Below, one piece after another: positions 1-10,452 of a stretch of DNA of 64,000 bases (position 1 is the stretch's first letter; every line of letters starts with the position of its first letter). The notes under the pieces are model-generated. The model searched no databases. It saw only the letters and a program-made list of their open reading frames with translations, and was not told the origin of the DNA. The DNA comes from Aquipseudomonas guryensis (GTDB taxonomy: Bacteria > Pseudomonadota > Gammaproteobacteria > Pseudomonadales > Pseudomonadaceae), in assembly GCF_014164785.1 (NCBI RefSeq), contig NZ_JACJFN010000004.1, positions 248,001 through 312,000 on the forward strand. Direction: 5' to 3'. A program made the position numbers and the translations under genes.

Positions 1-2
1 TA

Positions 3-668
3 CGCGCAGCCTTGCACAAGCAGGTTGCCCTGAAGCAGACCCTGGCCGAACTCGACGATGCGGCCCTGATGGCTAAACTCGGTCAGCCTGGCGCCAACCC
101 CGAGGGGCGCTTCTTCCCGGATACCTATCGCTATGTGCGCGGTATGAGCGACTTCGATCTGCTCAAGCAGGCCCATAGCCGCCTGACCGAGGTGCTGGAA
201 GAAGAGTGGCAGCAGCGCGCCGAGGGTCTGCCTTATCGCAAGCCTTACGATGCGCTGATCATGGCTTCCATGGTGGAGAAGGAGACCGGGGTGCCGGCCG
301 AGCGCGGGCAGATCGCCGGTGTGTTCGTCCGCCGTCTGCGTCTGGGCATGCGCCTGCAGACCGATCCGACAGTGATCTTCGGCCTCGGCGAGCGTTATAA
401 CGGCAATCTGACGCGCGCCCATCTGCGTGAGCCGACGCCGTATAACACCTACACCATCGATGGCATGCCACCGACGCCGATTGCCCTGGTCGGCCGTGAG
501 GCGATCCATGCCGCCTTGCACCCGGTGGCGGGCAAGAGCCTGTATTTCGTCGCCCGTGGCGATGGCAGCCATGTATTCTCCGACTCCCTGGAGCAGCACA
601 ACCGTGCGGTGCGCGAGTACCAGCTGAAACGTCGTGCCGACTACCGTTCCAGCCCAGTGCCTCAATAA
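3..668 (+). CDS. mltG: Endolytic murein transglycosylase MltG, C-terminal part
   Basis: The gene enters from outside the window, so only about 221 C-terminal residues are present. MltG is an inner-membrane lytic transglycosylase that cuts nascent glycan strands and helps set their length. The YceG-type catalytic region is visible: the stretch with MASMVEKETG contains the Glu expected to be catalytic, followed by the typical LQTDPTVIFGLG and YNTY segments. The N-terminal membrane anchor lies upstream of the window. tmk begins 9 bp downstream, so the genes are probably co-transcribed. The order mltG-tmk-holB-pilZ-tatD is the standard Pseudomonas arrangement, which makes the call secure. Confidence 0.95.
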   Translation, partial: RAALHKQVALKQTLAELDDAALMAKLGQPGANPEGRFFPDTYRYVRGMSDFDLLKQAHSRLTEVLEEEWQQRAEGLPYRKPYDALIMASMVEKETGVPAERGQIAGVFVRRLRLGMRLQTDPTVIFGLGERYNGNLTRAHLREPTPYNTYTIDGMPPTPIALVGREAIHAALHPVAGKSLYFVARGDGSHVFSDSLEQHNRAVREYQLKRRADYRSSPVPQ

Positions 669-2289
<1,621 letters not shown>

Positions 2290-2323
2290 AATCGAAAATT
2301 GGATAGTTTGCTAGGAATGTCGC

Positions 2324-2680
2324 ATGAGCTTGCCACCCAATCTTGGCCCGCGTAACGGAATCCTGTCCCTGACTATCAAGGACAAGTCCGTGCTCTACGC
2401 CGCCTATATGCCTTTCATCAAGAATGGCGGCTTGTTCATTCCCACTGCCAAGAGCTACAAGCTCGGTGACGAAGTGTTCATGTTGCTCAACCTGATGGAT
2501 GAGCCGGAGAAGATCCCGGTCGCCGGCAAGGTCGTCTGGATCACCCCGAAAGGCGCCCAGGGTAACCGCGCTGCCGGCGTTGGCGTGCAGTTCAACGACG
2601 GCGACAACACCGCGCGCAACAAGATCGAGACTTACCTGGCTGGTGCGCTGAAATCGGATCGCCCGACCCACACCATGTAA
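2324..2680 (+). CDS. pilZ: Type IV pilus assembly protein PilZ
   Basis: A 118-residue single-domain PilZ protein. In Pseudomonas it is required for type IV pilus biogenesis and acts through PilB and FimX rather than by binding c-di-GMP. Consistent with this, the N terminus lacks the RxxxR motif of c-di-GMP-binding PilZ domains, while the beta-barrel segment KVVWITPKGAQGNRAAGVGVQF is intact. It begins 34 bp after holB and is probably in the same transcript. The gene order supports the specific name. Confidence 0.93.
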   Translation: MSLPPNLGPRNGILSLTIKDKSVLYAAYMPFIKNGGLFIPTAKSYKLGDEVFMLLNLMDEPEKIPVAGKVVWITPKGAQGNRAAGVGVQFNDGDNTARNKIETYLAGALKSDRPTHTM

Positions 2681-2741
2681 TTGATCCTCCGTCAGTCTGC
2701 GCCACCTGCGAAGGTGGCGTTTTCGTTTAAGTGGTATACCC

Positions 2742-3524
2742 ATGCTGATCGACTCCCACTGCCACCTCGACCGTCTCGACCTGGCTATCCATAACGGTTC
2801 CCTGGATGCCGCCCTCGACGCGGCGCGCGCTCGTGGGGTGGAGCATTTCCTCTGCATCGGCGTCAGTGCTGCCAACGCCGCAGCAGTCAAAGGCCTGAGT
2901 GAGCAGTACGCCGATGTCGATTGCTCGGTCGGTGTCCATCCGCTGGATCTTGAGCCGGGCGCGGCGCCGGTGCTGGACTGGCTGCTGGCCGAGCTGAACC
3001 ATCCGCATGTGGTGGCCATCGGCGAAACCGGCCTGGATTACCACTACGAACCGGAAGCCGCCGAACTGCAGCAGCAGTCCTTCCGCCTGCATCTGGACGC
3101 CGCGCGAATCACCGGCAAACCGGTGATCGTGCATACCCGCGAGGCGCGTGCCGATACCCTGGCCTTGCTGCGCGAAGCGGCGCTGCCGCAGGCCGGCGTG
3201 CTGCACTGCTTCACCGAAGACTGGGATATGGCCAAGGCCGCGCTGGACCTGGGCTTCTATATTTCCCTGTCCGGCATCGTCACTTTCCGTAATGCCGACG
3301 CCTTGCGCGAAGTAGCGCGCAAGGTGCCGGCCGATCGCCTGCTGGTGGAAACCGATTCGCCTTACCTGGCGCCGATTCCCTATCGCGGCAAGGCCAACCT
3401 GCCGCAGTACGTGCGTGAGGTGGCCGAGTTCCTGGCGCTGGTGCGTGGCGAGCGTTTCGAGGATCTGGCCGCGCAGACCACAGCCAATTTCAAGCGTCTT
3501 TTTCCGCTGGCGCGAGTCGCCTGA
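2742..3524 (+). CDS. TatD-family metal-dependent hydrolase (YcfH type)
   Basis: A 260-residue TIM-barrel metallohydrolase of the TatD/YcfH family, whose members have DNase or deacylase activity. Metal ligands are visible in DSHCHLD at the N terminus, GETGLDYH near residue 95, VIVHTREA near 126, HCFTED near 153 and the terminal Asp of VETDSPYLAP near 204. Length and motif order are typical. It follows pilZ by 61 bp. Family membership is clear; the physiological substrate cannot be read from sequence. A long palindromic repeat starts directly at its stop codon. Confidence 0.92.
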   Translation: MLIDSHCHLDRLDLAIHNGSLDAALDAARARGVEHFLCIGVSAANAAAVKGLSEQYADVDCSVGVHPLDLEPGAAPVLDWLLAELNHPHVVAIGETGLDYHYEPEAAELQQQSFRLHLDAARITGKPVIVHTREARADTLALLREAALPQAGVLHCFTEDWDMAKAALDLGFYISLSGIVTFRNADALREVARKVPADRLLVETDSPYLAPIPYRGKANLPQYVREVAEFLALVRGERFEDLAAQTTANFKRLFPLARVA

Positions 3525-3664
3525 GAACCTGCTTACGATCTCCTGGCCGTCGACCATACGGCGTTAAAAACAGCCTCGGAATGCTCATTTACAACTCGTA
3601 AACTGCGCTTCCTCGGCTGTTTTTGCCTTGTCTGGCTCTAGTCCAAAAGATCGTAAACAGGTTC
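3525..3664. repeat. Long palindromic intergenic repeat, copy 1
   Basis: A 140-bp segment whose outer arms are inverted repeats: AACCTGCTTACGATCT at the left and AGATCGTAAACAGGTT at the right, with one mismatch. An inner hairpin is built from AACAGCCTCGGAATGC, CATTTAC/GTAAACTG and CTCGGCTGTT. The core is shared with a second copy at 6833-6953 after the moaA-like gene. Both copies start at a stop codon, so a terminator or mRNA-end role is plausible. Confidence 0.75.
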
Positions 3665-3726
3665 TGAGGTGGTGTCTGAATGGTGTGTGCCAGGTGGCGG
3701 ATGAGTGATTTCGCCAAATCGCGGAC

Positions 3727-3762
3727 AAAAAAAACCCGGACTCTGGGGGATGAATCCGGGTT
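3727..3762 (-). terminator. Rho-independent terminator of the RgsA-like RNA
   Basis: Eight-base-pair GC-rich stem (3733-3740 with 3755-3762) and a run of eight T on the minus strand (A run 3727-3734 on the plus strand). Confidence 0.85.
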
Positions 3763-3847
3763 AAGACCATTAGGAGTAAATCAAGGTACGCGGTCCACGG
3801 TACCTTGACTGGCGGGGCACTTGGGGGGAGATGCCGCACACCAGTAA
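3727..3847 (-). ncRNA. rgsA: RgsA-like small RNA (P16 family)
   Basis: Read on the minus strand, this stretch ends in a strong rho-independent terminator: stem AACCCGGA/TCCGGGTT at 3733-3762 followed by eight T. An internal hairpin with stem CAAGGTAC/GTACCTTG lies at 3782-3807. About ten bases upstream of the proposed 5' end is CCAATACTTG (3851-3860), resembling a sigma-S minus 10 element. In Pseudomonas the RpoS-dependent, Gac-influenced sRNA RgsA lies beside tatD in the same position. The call rests on position, architecture and recalled similarity; the exact 5' end is estimated. Confidence 0.75.
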
Positions 3848-3937
3848 GCTCAAGTATTGGTCATGTTTCCCCATCGTCCAGGCAGGTTGCCGCGGTTTTT
3901 TAAACAGATTTGGAATACCGCGATGGCTGCTGAGCAC

Positions 3938-5071
3938 TCAGCCATGTGCCATCTGGCCCAGTAGCGCCAGCGTCTGCTCGATCACGGCAAAATCCGTGTA
4001 GAAATGTGGCGAAAGGCGCACACCTTTGCCCCGTTGCGCGCAAATCACCTGTTTTGCCCGGAGCTGGGTAAACAGCTGCTGGTTATCCCAGCCAGCCAGG
4101 CTGAAGGTGATGATGCCGGCCCGGCGCGCCGTTTCCAGCGGGCTGTGCAGGTTGGCGCCGGGTAGGCGTTGCAGGCCCTCCTGCAGGTACTGCATGCGCT
4201 CCTCCAGCAGTGCGCCGACCTTGCCCATGCCGACCTCTTCCAGTAGCGAAAGGCTCGCTTCCAGGGCCATGGCGCCGAGCATGTTCGGGCTGCCGCACTC
4301 GAAGCGGCGGGCGCTGCGGGCCGGTTGCCAGTCCGTGCGGTCGTAGTCGCCGGCATGTTCCAGCATGTGCCAGCCGTATTCATGCAGGGTCAGTTGTTCA
4401 CGCAGGTCGCTGCGGCAATAGAACACGCCCAGGCCTTCCGGGCCGAGCAGCCATTTGTGCCCGTCGGCCATGGCGAAGGCGCAGCCGCTGGCCTGTACAT
4501 CGAAGGGCAGGGCGCCGAGCTGCTGGATGGCATCGACGCAGAACAGCACGCCCTTGCCCAGGCAGCCGGTTCCGAGGCGTTCGAGATCCAGGCGCAGGCC
4601 GCTGGCATATTGCACGGCACTGATCGACAGCAGGCGCGTGCGTGGCCCGCAGGCGGCCAACAGATCGGCTTCCGGATCCGGGCCTTGCAGGCTGACCTGG
4701 ATCACCTCGACCCCGCGTGGCTTGAGTGCCTCCCAGACGATACGGTTGGACGGGAACTCCTCGTCACTGATCACCACTTGATCGCCTGGACGCCAATCGA
4801 GGCCGAAGGCGACGAACGACAGTGCCTCCGAAGTATTCTTGACCAAGGCGATATCGGCGCGGCTCGGCGCATTGAGCAGACGCTGCAGGCGTTCGCGCAG
4901 GCGCTGCTCGACTTTCAGCCACTGCGGATAGTCGCGGGCGCCGAGCCGGCTGTTCTGCTCGGCAAACTGGCGCACAGCCTCTGCGGCGCGCTTGGGCCAG
5001 GGGGCCACGGCGGCATGATTGAGATAGAACAGGCCGGGTTCCTGGGGAAACTCATCGGAAAACACTGACAT
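3938..5071 (-). CDS. Class V aminotransferase, cysteine desulfurase-like
   Basis: A 377-residue PLP-dependent fold-type I enzyme. The PLP lysine is in DGHKWLLGPEGLGVFYC (about residue 205), with the preceding CVDAIQQLGALPFD providing the Asp that contacts the cofactor ring, and NTSEALSFVAFGL forming the phosphate-binding region. Members act on cysteine, selenocysteine, isopenicillin-type or other small amines; the substrate here is unknown. The longer frame from 5131 is possible, but MSVFSDEFPQEPGLFYLNHAA at 5071 matches the usual family N terminus. It is divergent from a TetR gene 74 bp away, which may control it. Confidence 0.88.
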   Translation of the reverse strand: MSVFSDEFPQEPGLFYLNHAAVAPWPKRAAEAVRQFAEQNSRLGARDYPQWLKVEQRLRERLQRLLNAPSRADIALVKNTSEALSFVAFGLDWRPGDQVVISDEEFPSNRIVWEALKPRGVEVIQVSLQGPDPEADLLAACGPRTRLLSISAVQYASGLRLDLERLGTGCLGKGVLFCVDAIQQLGALPFDVQASGCAFAMADGHKWLLGPEGLGVFYCRSDLREQLTLHEYGWHMLEHAGDYDRTDWQPARSARRFECGSPNMLGAMALEASLSLLEEVGMGKVGALLEERMQYLQEGLQRLPGANLHSPLETARRAGIITFSLAGWDNQQLFTQLRAKQVICAQRGKGVRLSPHFYTDFAVIEQTLALLGQMAHG

Positions 5072-5145
5072 GGGCGATGATCCGTGCAATTTGGCGCTGA
5101 ACAGGCATAATATCGCGCCTTGATTTTTCATCCTGTAGTCACTTT

Positions 5146-5784
5146 ATGAACAAAGAACCTCGCAAAGTCCGTGAATTCCGCCGTCGCGAACAGGAAATTC
5201 TCGATACCGCGCTGAAGCTCTTCCTCGAGCAGGGTGAAGACAGCGTAACTGTTGAGATGATCGCCGACGCGGTGGGCATCGGCAAAGGCACCATCTACAA
5301 GCACTTCAAGTCGAAGGCGGAGGTCTACCTGCGCCTGATGCTCGACTATGAGCGTGATCTCAACGAGCTGCTGCACTCGGCCGATGTCGACCGCGACAAG
5401 GAAGCCCTGTCGCGCGCCTACTTCGAGTTCCGCATGCGTGACCCGCAACGCTACCGTCTGTTCGACCGCCTGGAAGAGAAGGTGGTCAAGGGCAATCAGG
5501 TACCGGAGATGGTCGAGCAACTGCATAAGATCCGTGCTTCCAACTTCGAGCGCCTGACCCTGCTGATCAAGGGCCGCATCGCCGAAGGCAAGCTCGAAGA
5601 CGTACCGCCGTACTTCCACTACTGCGCGGCCTGGGCCCTGGTACACGGCGCCGTGGCGCTGTACCACTCGCCGTTCTGGAGCAACGTGCTGGAAGACCAG
5701 GACGGCTTCTTCCAGTTCCTTATGGACATCGGCGTACGCATGGGCAACAAGCGCAAGCGCGACGGCGAAGCGCCGGCCGCCTGA
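5146..5784 (+). CDS. TetR-family transcriptional regulator
   Basis: A 212-residue one-domain-pair repressor. The N-terminal helix-turn-helix is clear: ILDTALKLFLEQGEDSVTVEMIADAVGIGKGTIYKHFKSKAEV (about residues 18-60). The C-terminal ligand domain is family-specific and gives no ligand. It corresponds in position to the TetR gene that follows the tatD region in other pseudomonads. The 74-bp divergent spacer to the class V aminotransferase is short enough to hold both promoters and an operator, but I see no convincing palindrome there. Confidence 0.9.
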   Translation: MNKEPRKVREFRRREQEILDTALKLFLEQGEDSVTVEMIADAVGIGKGTIYKHFKSKAEVYLRLMLDYERDLNELLHSADVDRDKEALSRAYFEFRMRDPQRYRLFDRLEEKVVKGNQVPEMVEQLHKIRASNFERLTLLIKGRIAEGKLEDVPPYFHYCAAWALVHGAVALYHSPFWSNVLEDQDGFFQFLMDIGVRMGNKRKRDGEAPAA

Positions 5785-5865
5785 TGCTATTCAGCCCGCC
5801 TATGATGCGTTCTTTGCAGTCGACGGCGGGCATATACTCCGGCTTATACCCAGTCGGAGTTGCCC

Positions 5866-6834
5866 ATGATCGTTGACCGCCAGGGCAGACGCTTCCGCAA
5901 TCTGCGCATCAGCCTGACCGCCGCCTGCAACTATGCCTGCACCTACTGCGTGCCGGACGGCAAGCGTCTGGTCGCGGCCCAGGACGAGTTGTCCGCCGAG
6001 GCCATGGTGCGCGGTGTTGCCTACCTGATCGAAGCTGCCGGCATCGAGCGTCTGCGCATCACCGGTGGCGAGCCGCTGGTCAGTCCCAAGCTCGACCTGT
6101 TCCTGCGTGAAGTCAGCCAACTCGGCCTCAGCGACATCAGTCTGACCAGCAATGGCCAGCTGCTCAGCCGCAAGCTGCCGCTGCTGCTGGAAAGCGGCAT
6201 GCGCCGGCTGAATATCTCCCTGGATACCCTCGACCCTGATGCGTTCAAGCGCATTGCCCGTGGCGGCGACCTGGCCAGTGTGCTGCAGGGCCTCGAAGAG
6301 GCGCGCGCGGCGGGCATGCAGATCAAGATCAACATGGTGCCGTTGCGCGGGCAGAACCACGAGCAGGTCTTGCCAATGCTCGATTACTGCCTGGAACGCG
6401 GCTTCGAGCTGCGTTTCATCGAGCTGATGCGCATGGGCCATCTGGCCCGTGATGGCAATGCGTTCCTGCAGCAGTTCTATGGCATGGACGAGTTGCTGCT
6501 GCGCATCGGCGAGCAGCATGAGTTCGTCCAGGCCGACGCGCCGCTTGATGCCACCGCCTTGCGCTACCAGATTCCCGGGCAGGGTTACTTCGGCGTCATC
6601 GCCAACGAAAGCGTACCGTTCTGCCGCACCTGCTCGCGCCTGCGCCTGTCGTCTACCGGCTGGCTGCATGGTTGCCTGTCGTCGAGCAACCGCCACTATG
6701 TCGGCGACCTGCTCGACAAGCCGCGCCACCAGGCCCTGCCGGCACTGCAGCGCCTGCTGGTGCGGGCGCTGGGCGACAAACAGGACATCGCCTTTGCAGG
6801 TGGTGTCACCGTGATGAAAATTATCGGCGGCTGA
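5866..6834 (+). CDS. moaA: GTP 3',8-cyclase MoaA-like radical SAM enzyme
   Basis: First enzyme of molybdenum cofactor synthesis, converting GTP to 3',8-cyclo-7,8-dihydro-GTP. The radical SAM cluster motif CNYACTYC (CX3CX2C) is near residue 24, the SAM motif GGEPLV near 67, and the second cluster motif CRTC followed 13 residues later by Cys is near 252-269. The protein ends in GG (KIIGG), as MoaA requires. At 322 residues it has normal length. TTG at 5860 is in frame, but ATG at 5866 is preferred. No other moa genes adjoin it, so it may be a paralogue of a moaA elsewhere. Confidence 0.82.
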   Translation: MIVDRQGRRFRNLRISLTAACNYACTYCVPDGKRLVAAQDELSAEAMVRGVAYLIEAAGIERLRITGGEPLVSPKLDLFLREVSQLGLSDISLTSNGQLLSRKLPLLLESGMRRLNISLDTLDPDAFKRIARGGDLASVLQGLEEARAAGMQIKINMVPLRGQNHEQVLPMLDYCLERGFELRFIELMRMGHLARDGNAFLQQFYGMDELLLRIGEQHEFVQADAPLDATALRYQIPGQGYFGVIANESVPFCRTCSRLRLSSTGWLHGCLSSSNRHYVGDLLDKPRHQALPALQRLLVRALGDKQDIAFAGGVTVMKIIGG

Positions 6835-6953
6835 TGATCTGCTGCGCGTCGGCCATGCGTCGTTGAAAACACGCTCGGAATGCTCATTTACTGCAGTAAA
6901 CTCCGCTTCCTCGCCTGTTTTCGCCTAGCCTGGCTCTAGCTCGCGAGATCATC
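6833..6953. repeat. Long palindromic intergenic repeat, copy 2
   Basis: Second copy of the repeat found after tatD. Outer arms GATGATCT and AGATCATC pair, and the inner part shares CGGAATGCTCATTTAC, GTAAACT, CGCTTCCTCG, CTGTTTT and TGGCTCTAG with 3560-3643. It overlaps the stop codon of the upstream gene. The outer arms differ from copy 1 but remain self-complementary, suggesting selection for structure. Confidence 0.75.
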
Positions 6954-6974
6954 AATTATTTGTGTATCTCAAAA

Positions 6975-7868
6975 ATGTCTGCCGAATTCCCCATCGCCTA
7001 TATCGAACCGGTATTCCGCCCGCCGAGTGAAGCTCACTCGCTGATCCTGCCGGTGACCAACGGCTGCTCGTGGAACCATTGCACCTTCTGCGAGATGTAC
7101 ACCCAGCCGCAGAAGAAATTCCGCGCCCGCGACGAAGCCGAGGTGCTCGAAGAGATCCGCCGTAGCGGCCAGCAGCTGATCGTCCAGCGTGTGTTTCTCG
7201 CCGACGGCGATGCCCTGGTGCTGCCGACGCGGCGCCTGCTGAACATCCTTGAGGCCATCCGCGAACACATGCCTGAGGTGACGCGCGTTTCCAGCTACTG
7301 CCTGCCGCGCAACCTGCGCAAGAAGTCGGTGAGCGAGCTCAAGGAGCTGGCCGACGCTGGGCTGAAGATGGCCTATGTCGGTTGCGAGTCCGGTGACGAC
7401 GAGGTGCTGGCGCGGGTCAACAAGGGCGAGACCTATGACTCCAGCCTTAGTGCCCTGGAAAAGCTCGGCGAGGCGGGCATCACCCGCTCGGTGATGATCC
7501 TCAATGGCCTCGGTGGCACCGTGCTCAGCGCCCAGCACGCCGACAACTCGGCGCGCCTGATGAACGCGGCCCAGCCCGAGTTTCTCTCGACCCTGGTAGT
7601 CAGCTTCCCCACCGGCGAGGCGCGTTTTCGCGAAGGCTTTGCCGACTTCCAGGCGCTCGGCCAGCATGAGTTGTTCGTCGAGGTCGAGCGCCTGCTGCAG
7701 GGTCTGGAGCTGCGCGACACGGTGTTCCGCAGCGACCACGCCTCCAATTACCTGGTGCTCAAGGGCAACCTAGGCGCCGACAAGACCCGCCTGCTGGCCC
7801 AGGTGCGCCAGGCCATCGAGCAGCCTCAACAAGCCCGACTGCGCCAGGAGTGGCAGCGCGGCTTGTGA
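6975..7868 (+). CDS. Radical SAM protein, unknown function
   Basis: A 297-residue radical SAM protein with a cluster motif CSWNHCTFC, spacing CX4CX2C, which is characteristic of one uncharacterised group rather than CX3CX2C. The SAM-binding region contains VFLADGDALVLPT and the later segment AYVGCESGDDEVLARVNKG is typical of COG1032-like or HemN-like barrels. There is no B12-binding domain. TTG at 6960 is in frame, but ATG at 6975 gives a normal N terminus. The reaction is unknown. It follows moaA and repeat copy 2 on the same strand, and I infer no functional link. Confidence 0.85.
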   Translation: MSAEFPIAYIEPVFRPPSEAHSLILPVTNGCSWNHCTFCEMYTQPQKKFRARDEAEVLEEIRRSGQQLIVQRVFLADGDALVLPTRRLLNILEAIREHMPEVTRVSSYCLPRNLRKKSVSELKELADAGLKMAYVGCESGDDEVLARVNKGETYDSSLSALEKLGEAGITRSVMILNGLGGTVLSAQHADNSARLMNAAQPEFLSTLVVSFPTGEARFREGFADFQALGQHELFVEVERLLQGLELRDTVFRSDHASNYLVLKGNLGADKTRLLAQVRQAIEQPQQARLRQEWQRGL

Positions 7869-7950
7869 GGGATTGGCTGCTGAGATGGCGCGGAAGCTGC
7901 AGTGGTCGTCTATCCGCCGGTTTTCCGTCACCGGCTCGGGAGGATTTGCG

Positions 7951-8556
7951 ATGCGTAGCTTGATTCTGCTGCTGGCCCTGTTCAGCCTCACCGGCTGCAT
8001 GAAGGTCAGCGATATGGCCGCCGGTACCGAGTACCACCTGCGTGATGCCGGTGTGCTGGAGCACAGCGACACCCGCCGTGCCAGCACCTGGCGTCTGCAG
8101 GCCGATTCGTTCGTGTTCATTGCCCAGAGCCATTTCGTGCCGCCGGGCAAGGCCTATCCGCGGCCCAATGTGGTGGCCGAGGAAGCCTTCAAGGCCTTCG
8201 TCGAGTACTTCCCGCTGGTGCGCCGTGCCGCCCAGCCGCAGGGCCTGGAAGAGGCGATGAACGAGGCTCGCAGCAGCGGCGCCCATTATCTGCTGTACAC
8301 CCGCTTTGCCGGCGCCGACGACCGTATTGGCACAGTGGTCGAATGGGAGGATCAGGAAGCCCTGGATCGCCTGGGTGTGGACAGTGGTGTGATCCAGCTG
8401 ATGCTGATCGAGACCAATACCCGCTACCTGGTGGACACCGCACGCATCCGCAATCGTGGCGGTTTCCTGACGTTCTATGACAACCAGCCCGAAGACATGC
8501 TGCGGCAGCCTTTCGAGCGCTATGCTCGTAGCCTGCTCGGCGTGAGCGAGCAATAA
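7951..8556 (+). CDS. DUF4823 lipoprotein
   Basis: A 201-residue lipoprotein. The start at 7951 is chosen because GGGAGGA lies 7-10 bases upstream and it yields a short signal sequence, MRSLILLLALFSLTGC, with lipobox LTGC. The mature part, about 185 residues, is soluble and has the DUF4823 pattern with SGAHYLLYTRF. The longer frame from 7873 would put 26 unrelated residues ahead of the signal peptide. Function is unknown. It is followed 38 bp later by a DUF1285 gene. Confidence 0.85.
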   Translation: MRSLILLLALFSLTGCMKVSDMAAGTEYHLRDAGVLEHSDTRRASTWRLQADSFVFIAQSHFVPPGKAYPRPNVVAEEAFKAFVEYFPLVRRAAQPQGLEEAMNEARSSGAHYLLYTRFAGADDRIGTVVEWEDQEALDRLGVDSGVIQLMLIETNTRYLVDTARIRNRGGFLTFYDNQPEDMLRQPFERYARSLLGVSEQ

Positions 8557-8594
8557 ACGCCGCCGCTGCATGACGGGGCGATGAGGAGTACGTG

Positions 8595-9161
8595 ATGAGT
8601 GATCCGGGCAAGGCCGGCGACCTGCTGGCGCAGATTCCCAAGGGCGAAGGCAAGAGCCTGCCGCCGGTGCACCTGTGGAATCCGGATTTCTGTGGCGATA
8701 TCGACATGCGTATCGCCCGCGACGGCACCTGGTTCTACCTGGGTACACCGATCGGCCGCAAACCGATGGTCAAGCTGTTCTCCACCATCATCCGCCGCGA
8801 CGGCGACGACTATTTCCTGATCACCCCGGTGGAGAAGGTCGGCATCAAGGTCGACGACGCACCGTTCGTGGCCGTGACCCTGCAGGTCGAAGGCGAGGGC
8901 GAGCAGCAAGTGCTGCGCTTCACCACCAACGTTGAAGATGAAGTCGAAGCCGGTGCCGAGCACCCGCTGCGGGTCGAACTGGACCCGCTGACCGATGAGC
9001 CGGCGCCTTACCTGCATGTGCGCAGCAATCTGGAAGCGCTGGTGCATCGCAATGTGTTCTACCAACTGGTCGAACTGGCCGTGCCACGCCAGATCGACGG
9101 GCAGACCTGGCTGGGTGTCTGGAGCGGCGGCGAGTTCTTCCCCATCGGCCCGCAGCCCTGA
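8595..9161 (+). CDS. DUF1285 family protein
   Basis: A 188-residue cytoplasmic protein of the DUF1285 family, common in pseudomonads and structurally characterised but without a known role. The stretch [54 protein letters not shown] is the conserved core (about residues 28-82). The ribosome binding site GAGGAG fits ATG at 8595; GTG at 8592 is an alternative one codon earlier. A terminator follows 20 bp after the stop. Confidence 0.88.
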   Translation: MSDPGKAGDLLAQIPKGEGKSLPPVHLWNPDFCGDIDMRIARDGTWFYLGTPIGRKPMVKLFSTIIRRDGDDYFLITPVEKVGIKVDDAPFVAVTLQVEGEGEQQVLRFTTNVEDEVEAGAEHPLRVELDPLTDEPAPYLHVRSNLEALVHRNVFYQLVELAVPRQIDGQTWLGVWSGGEFFPIGPQP

Positions 9162-9180
9162 AGGCCGCCCCGCAAGCAGA

Positions 9181-9206
9181 AAACGCGGCATGGCCGCGTT
9201 TTTTGT
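9181..9206 (+). terminator. Rho-independent terminator after DUF1285 gene
   Basis: Stem AACGCGGC/GCCGCGTT with a three-base loop and a following T run (9200-9205). The A run on the other side means it can also serve the convergent gene ending at 9225. Confidence 0.85.
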
Positions 9207-9224
9207 TTGTGGCATCCAGTGCAC

Positions 9225-10250
9225 TCAGCGCTTGCCGGGGATGCGGATCCGCTTGCCGGTTTCGATCGGCGCTCTACCGAAACCTACGCTCTCCCGATCA
9301 TGGCCGATACGGATGCTGAACGGTCGTAGCACCTCGAATTCGCAATGCTCGACCTGGGTGAAGTGGTGCACCTGCAGTTGGCTCTGGTCAATCCTGGCGA
9401 CTTGGTCGAAGCGGCGGCGAATCTGGAACTGCTGTGCGCCACGGCTGCGCTGAATATAGGCCTGCGGCTCGTTGGCTGGCTGCGCGGTAGCCGCGGGCAG
9501 TGGGCGAATAAAGTCCTGCTCGGCGGTCAGGGTTAGCCAGGTGCTGTTGCCGGGTGGCAGGGATGGCACCTTGCCGAGCGCCTGAATCGAACCCACTGCG
9601 GTGGGTTGGCCGGCGACCGGATCCTCATACACCGTCAGGGTGACCAGCTCTTCCATGGAGGGTGCATCCCCCATGTTCTTGATCCGCACCTGCACATCGC
9701 GCAGCGAGTCTGGTTTGGCGGCCGTGTCGATGATCTTCCAGTTCTGATCGGCTGGCGGTGCCGGGTTGTAGATCTCGCCGCTGGAAAAGATGGCCGCTTG
9801 CGGCACAGTGCCTTTTTCCCAGGTGAAGATATTGTTGTTTTCTTCGCTTTCAGTGACCTCGCTGCCACTGTCGACGGTGATACGAAAGGCGTATTTGCTG
9901 CCGAAGTCGGCCTTCTTCACCTGTACCGGCAGTTTTATCGACAGGCCGATGATGTACGGGTTGGTGTCCGGGCTGTCGGAATATCCGCTCAGGGCGTCGA
10001 CGTCGACCGCGACGCTGTAGGCGGTGCCGCTACTGAGCTTGTCGCCCTTCATGATGTCAAGGCGCACCTTGCAAGGGGCGCTGGGGCCTGTCGGATTCTT
10101 CGCATCCGCAATGCCTTTCTCCTTATCGATGAACTTGCAGTTGTTGATAAGGACATAGGCGAACCAGGGTTGTGCCGGGTCATAGCAAGCCTGGCCAGGT
10201 TTGGCCTCTTCCATGCCTTTGAAGGTAACGGTCAGGTCGGGTTGGTTCAT
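9225..10250 (-). CDS. CARDB-type beta-sandwich protein, function unknown
   Basis: A 341-residue protein that I do not recognise beyond its fold. The hallmark of a CARDB domain, FRITVDSGSEVTESEENNN, ends the first half (about residues 125-143). A second similar domain follows, with SLRDVQVRIKNMGDAPSMEELVTLTVYEDP at about 180-210. CARDB domains are usually extracellular adhesion modules, yet no signal peptide or membrane segment is present at the chosen ATG. The C-terminal 60 residues are rich in Arg, Gln and His. It is convergent with the DUF1285 gene. Confidence 0.6.
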   Translation of the reverse strand: MNQPDLTVTFKGMEEAKPGQACYDPAQPWFAYVLINNCKFIDKEKGIADAKNPTGPSAPCKVRLDIMKGDKLSSGTAYSVAVDVDALSGYSDSPDTNPYIIGLSIKLPVQVKKADFGSKYAFRITVDSGSEVTESEENNNIFTWEKGTVPQAAIFSSGEIYNPAPPADQNWKIIDTAAKPDSLRDVQVRIKNMGDAPSMEELVTLTVYEDPVAGQPTAVGSIQALGKVPSLPPGNSTWLTLTAEQDFIRPLPAATAQPANEPQAYIQRSRGAQQFQIRRRFDQVARIDQSQLQVHHFTQVEHCEFEVLRPFSIRIGHDRESVGFGRAPIETGKRIRIPGKR

Positions 10251-10452
10251 GGGTCATTCATCCGTGCTGAAGGGAAAGTCCGTCCGAAGAGCGGAATCAG
10301 CCTGCGGGGAGCAGGGCGGTCAGTACGGCTGAACTACATCTGACGGGGCGTCAGCAGTATTAGCGCAAATTCACGCAGATGCCTGGTCGTTGGTCACGGA
10401 TATTTCCTGTGCCAGGCATTTCCAGTGTGGGCTGCTGTGGTCTGTGCGGCTG
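10251..10452. other. Gene-free spacer
   Basis: About 200 bp upstream of the CARDB gene and downstream of the Rid gene. I see no RNA gene, repeat or clear promoter. Confidence 0.5.

Noticed and set aside
3585..3839. 84-codon frame over the sRNA region
   Set aside because: It runs through the palindromic repeat and the RgsA-like terminator; a non-coding explanation is better.
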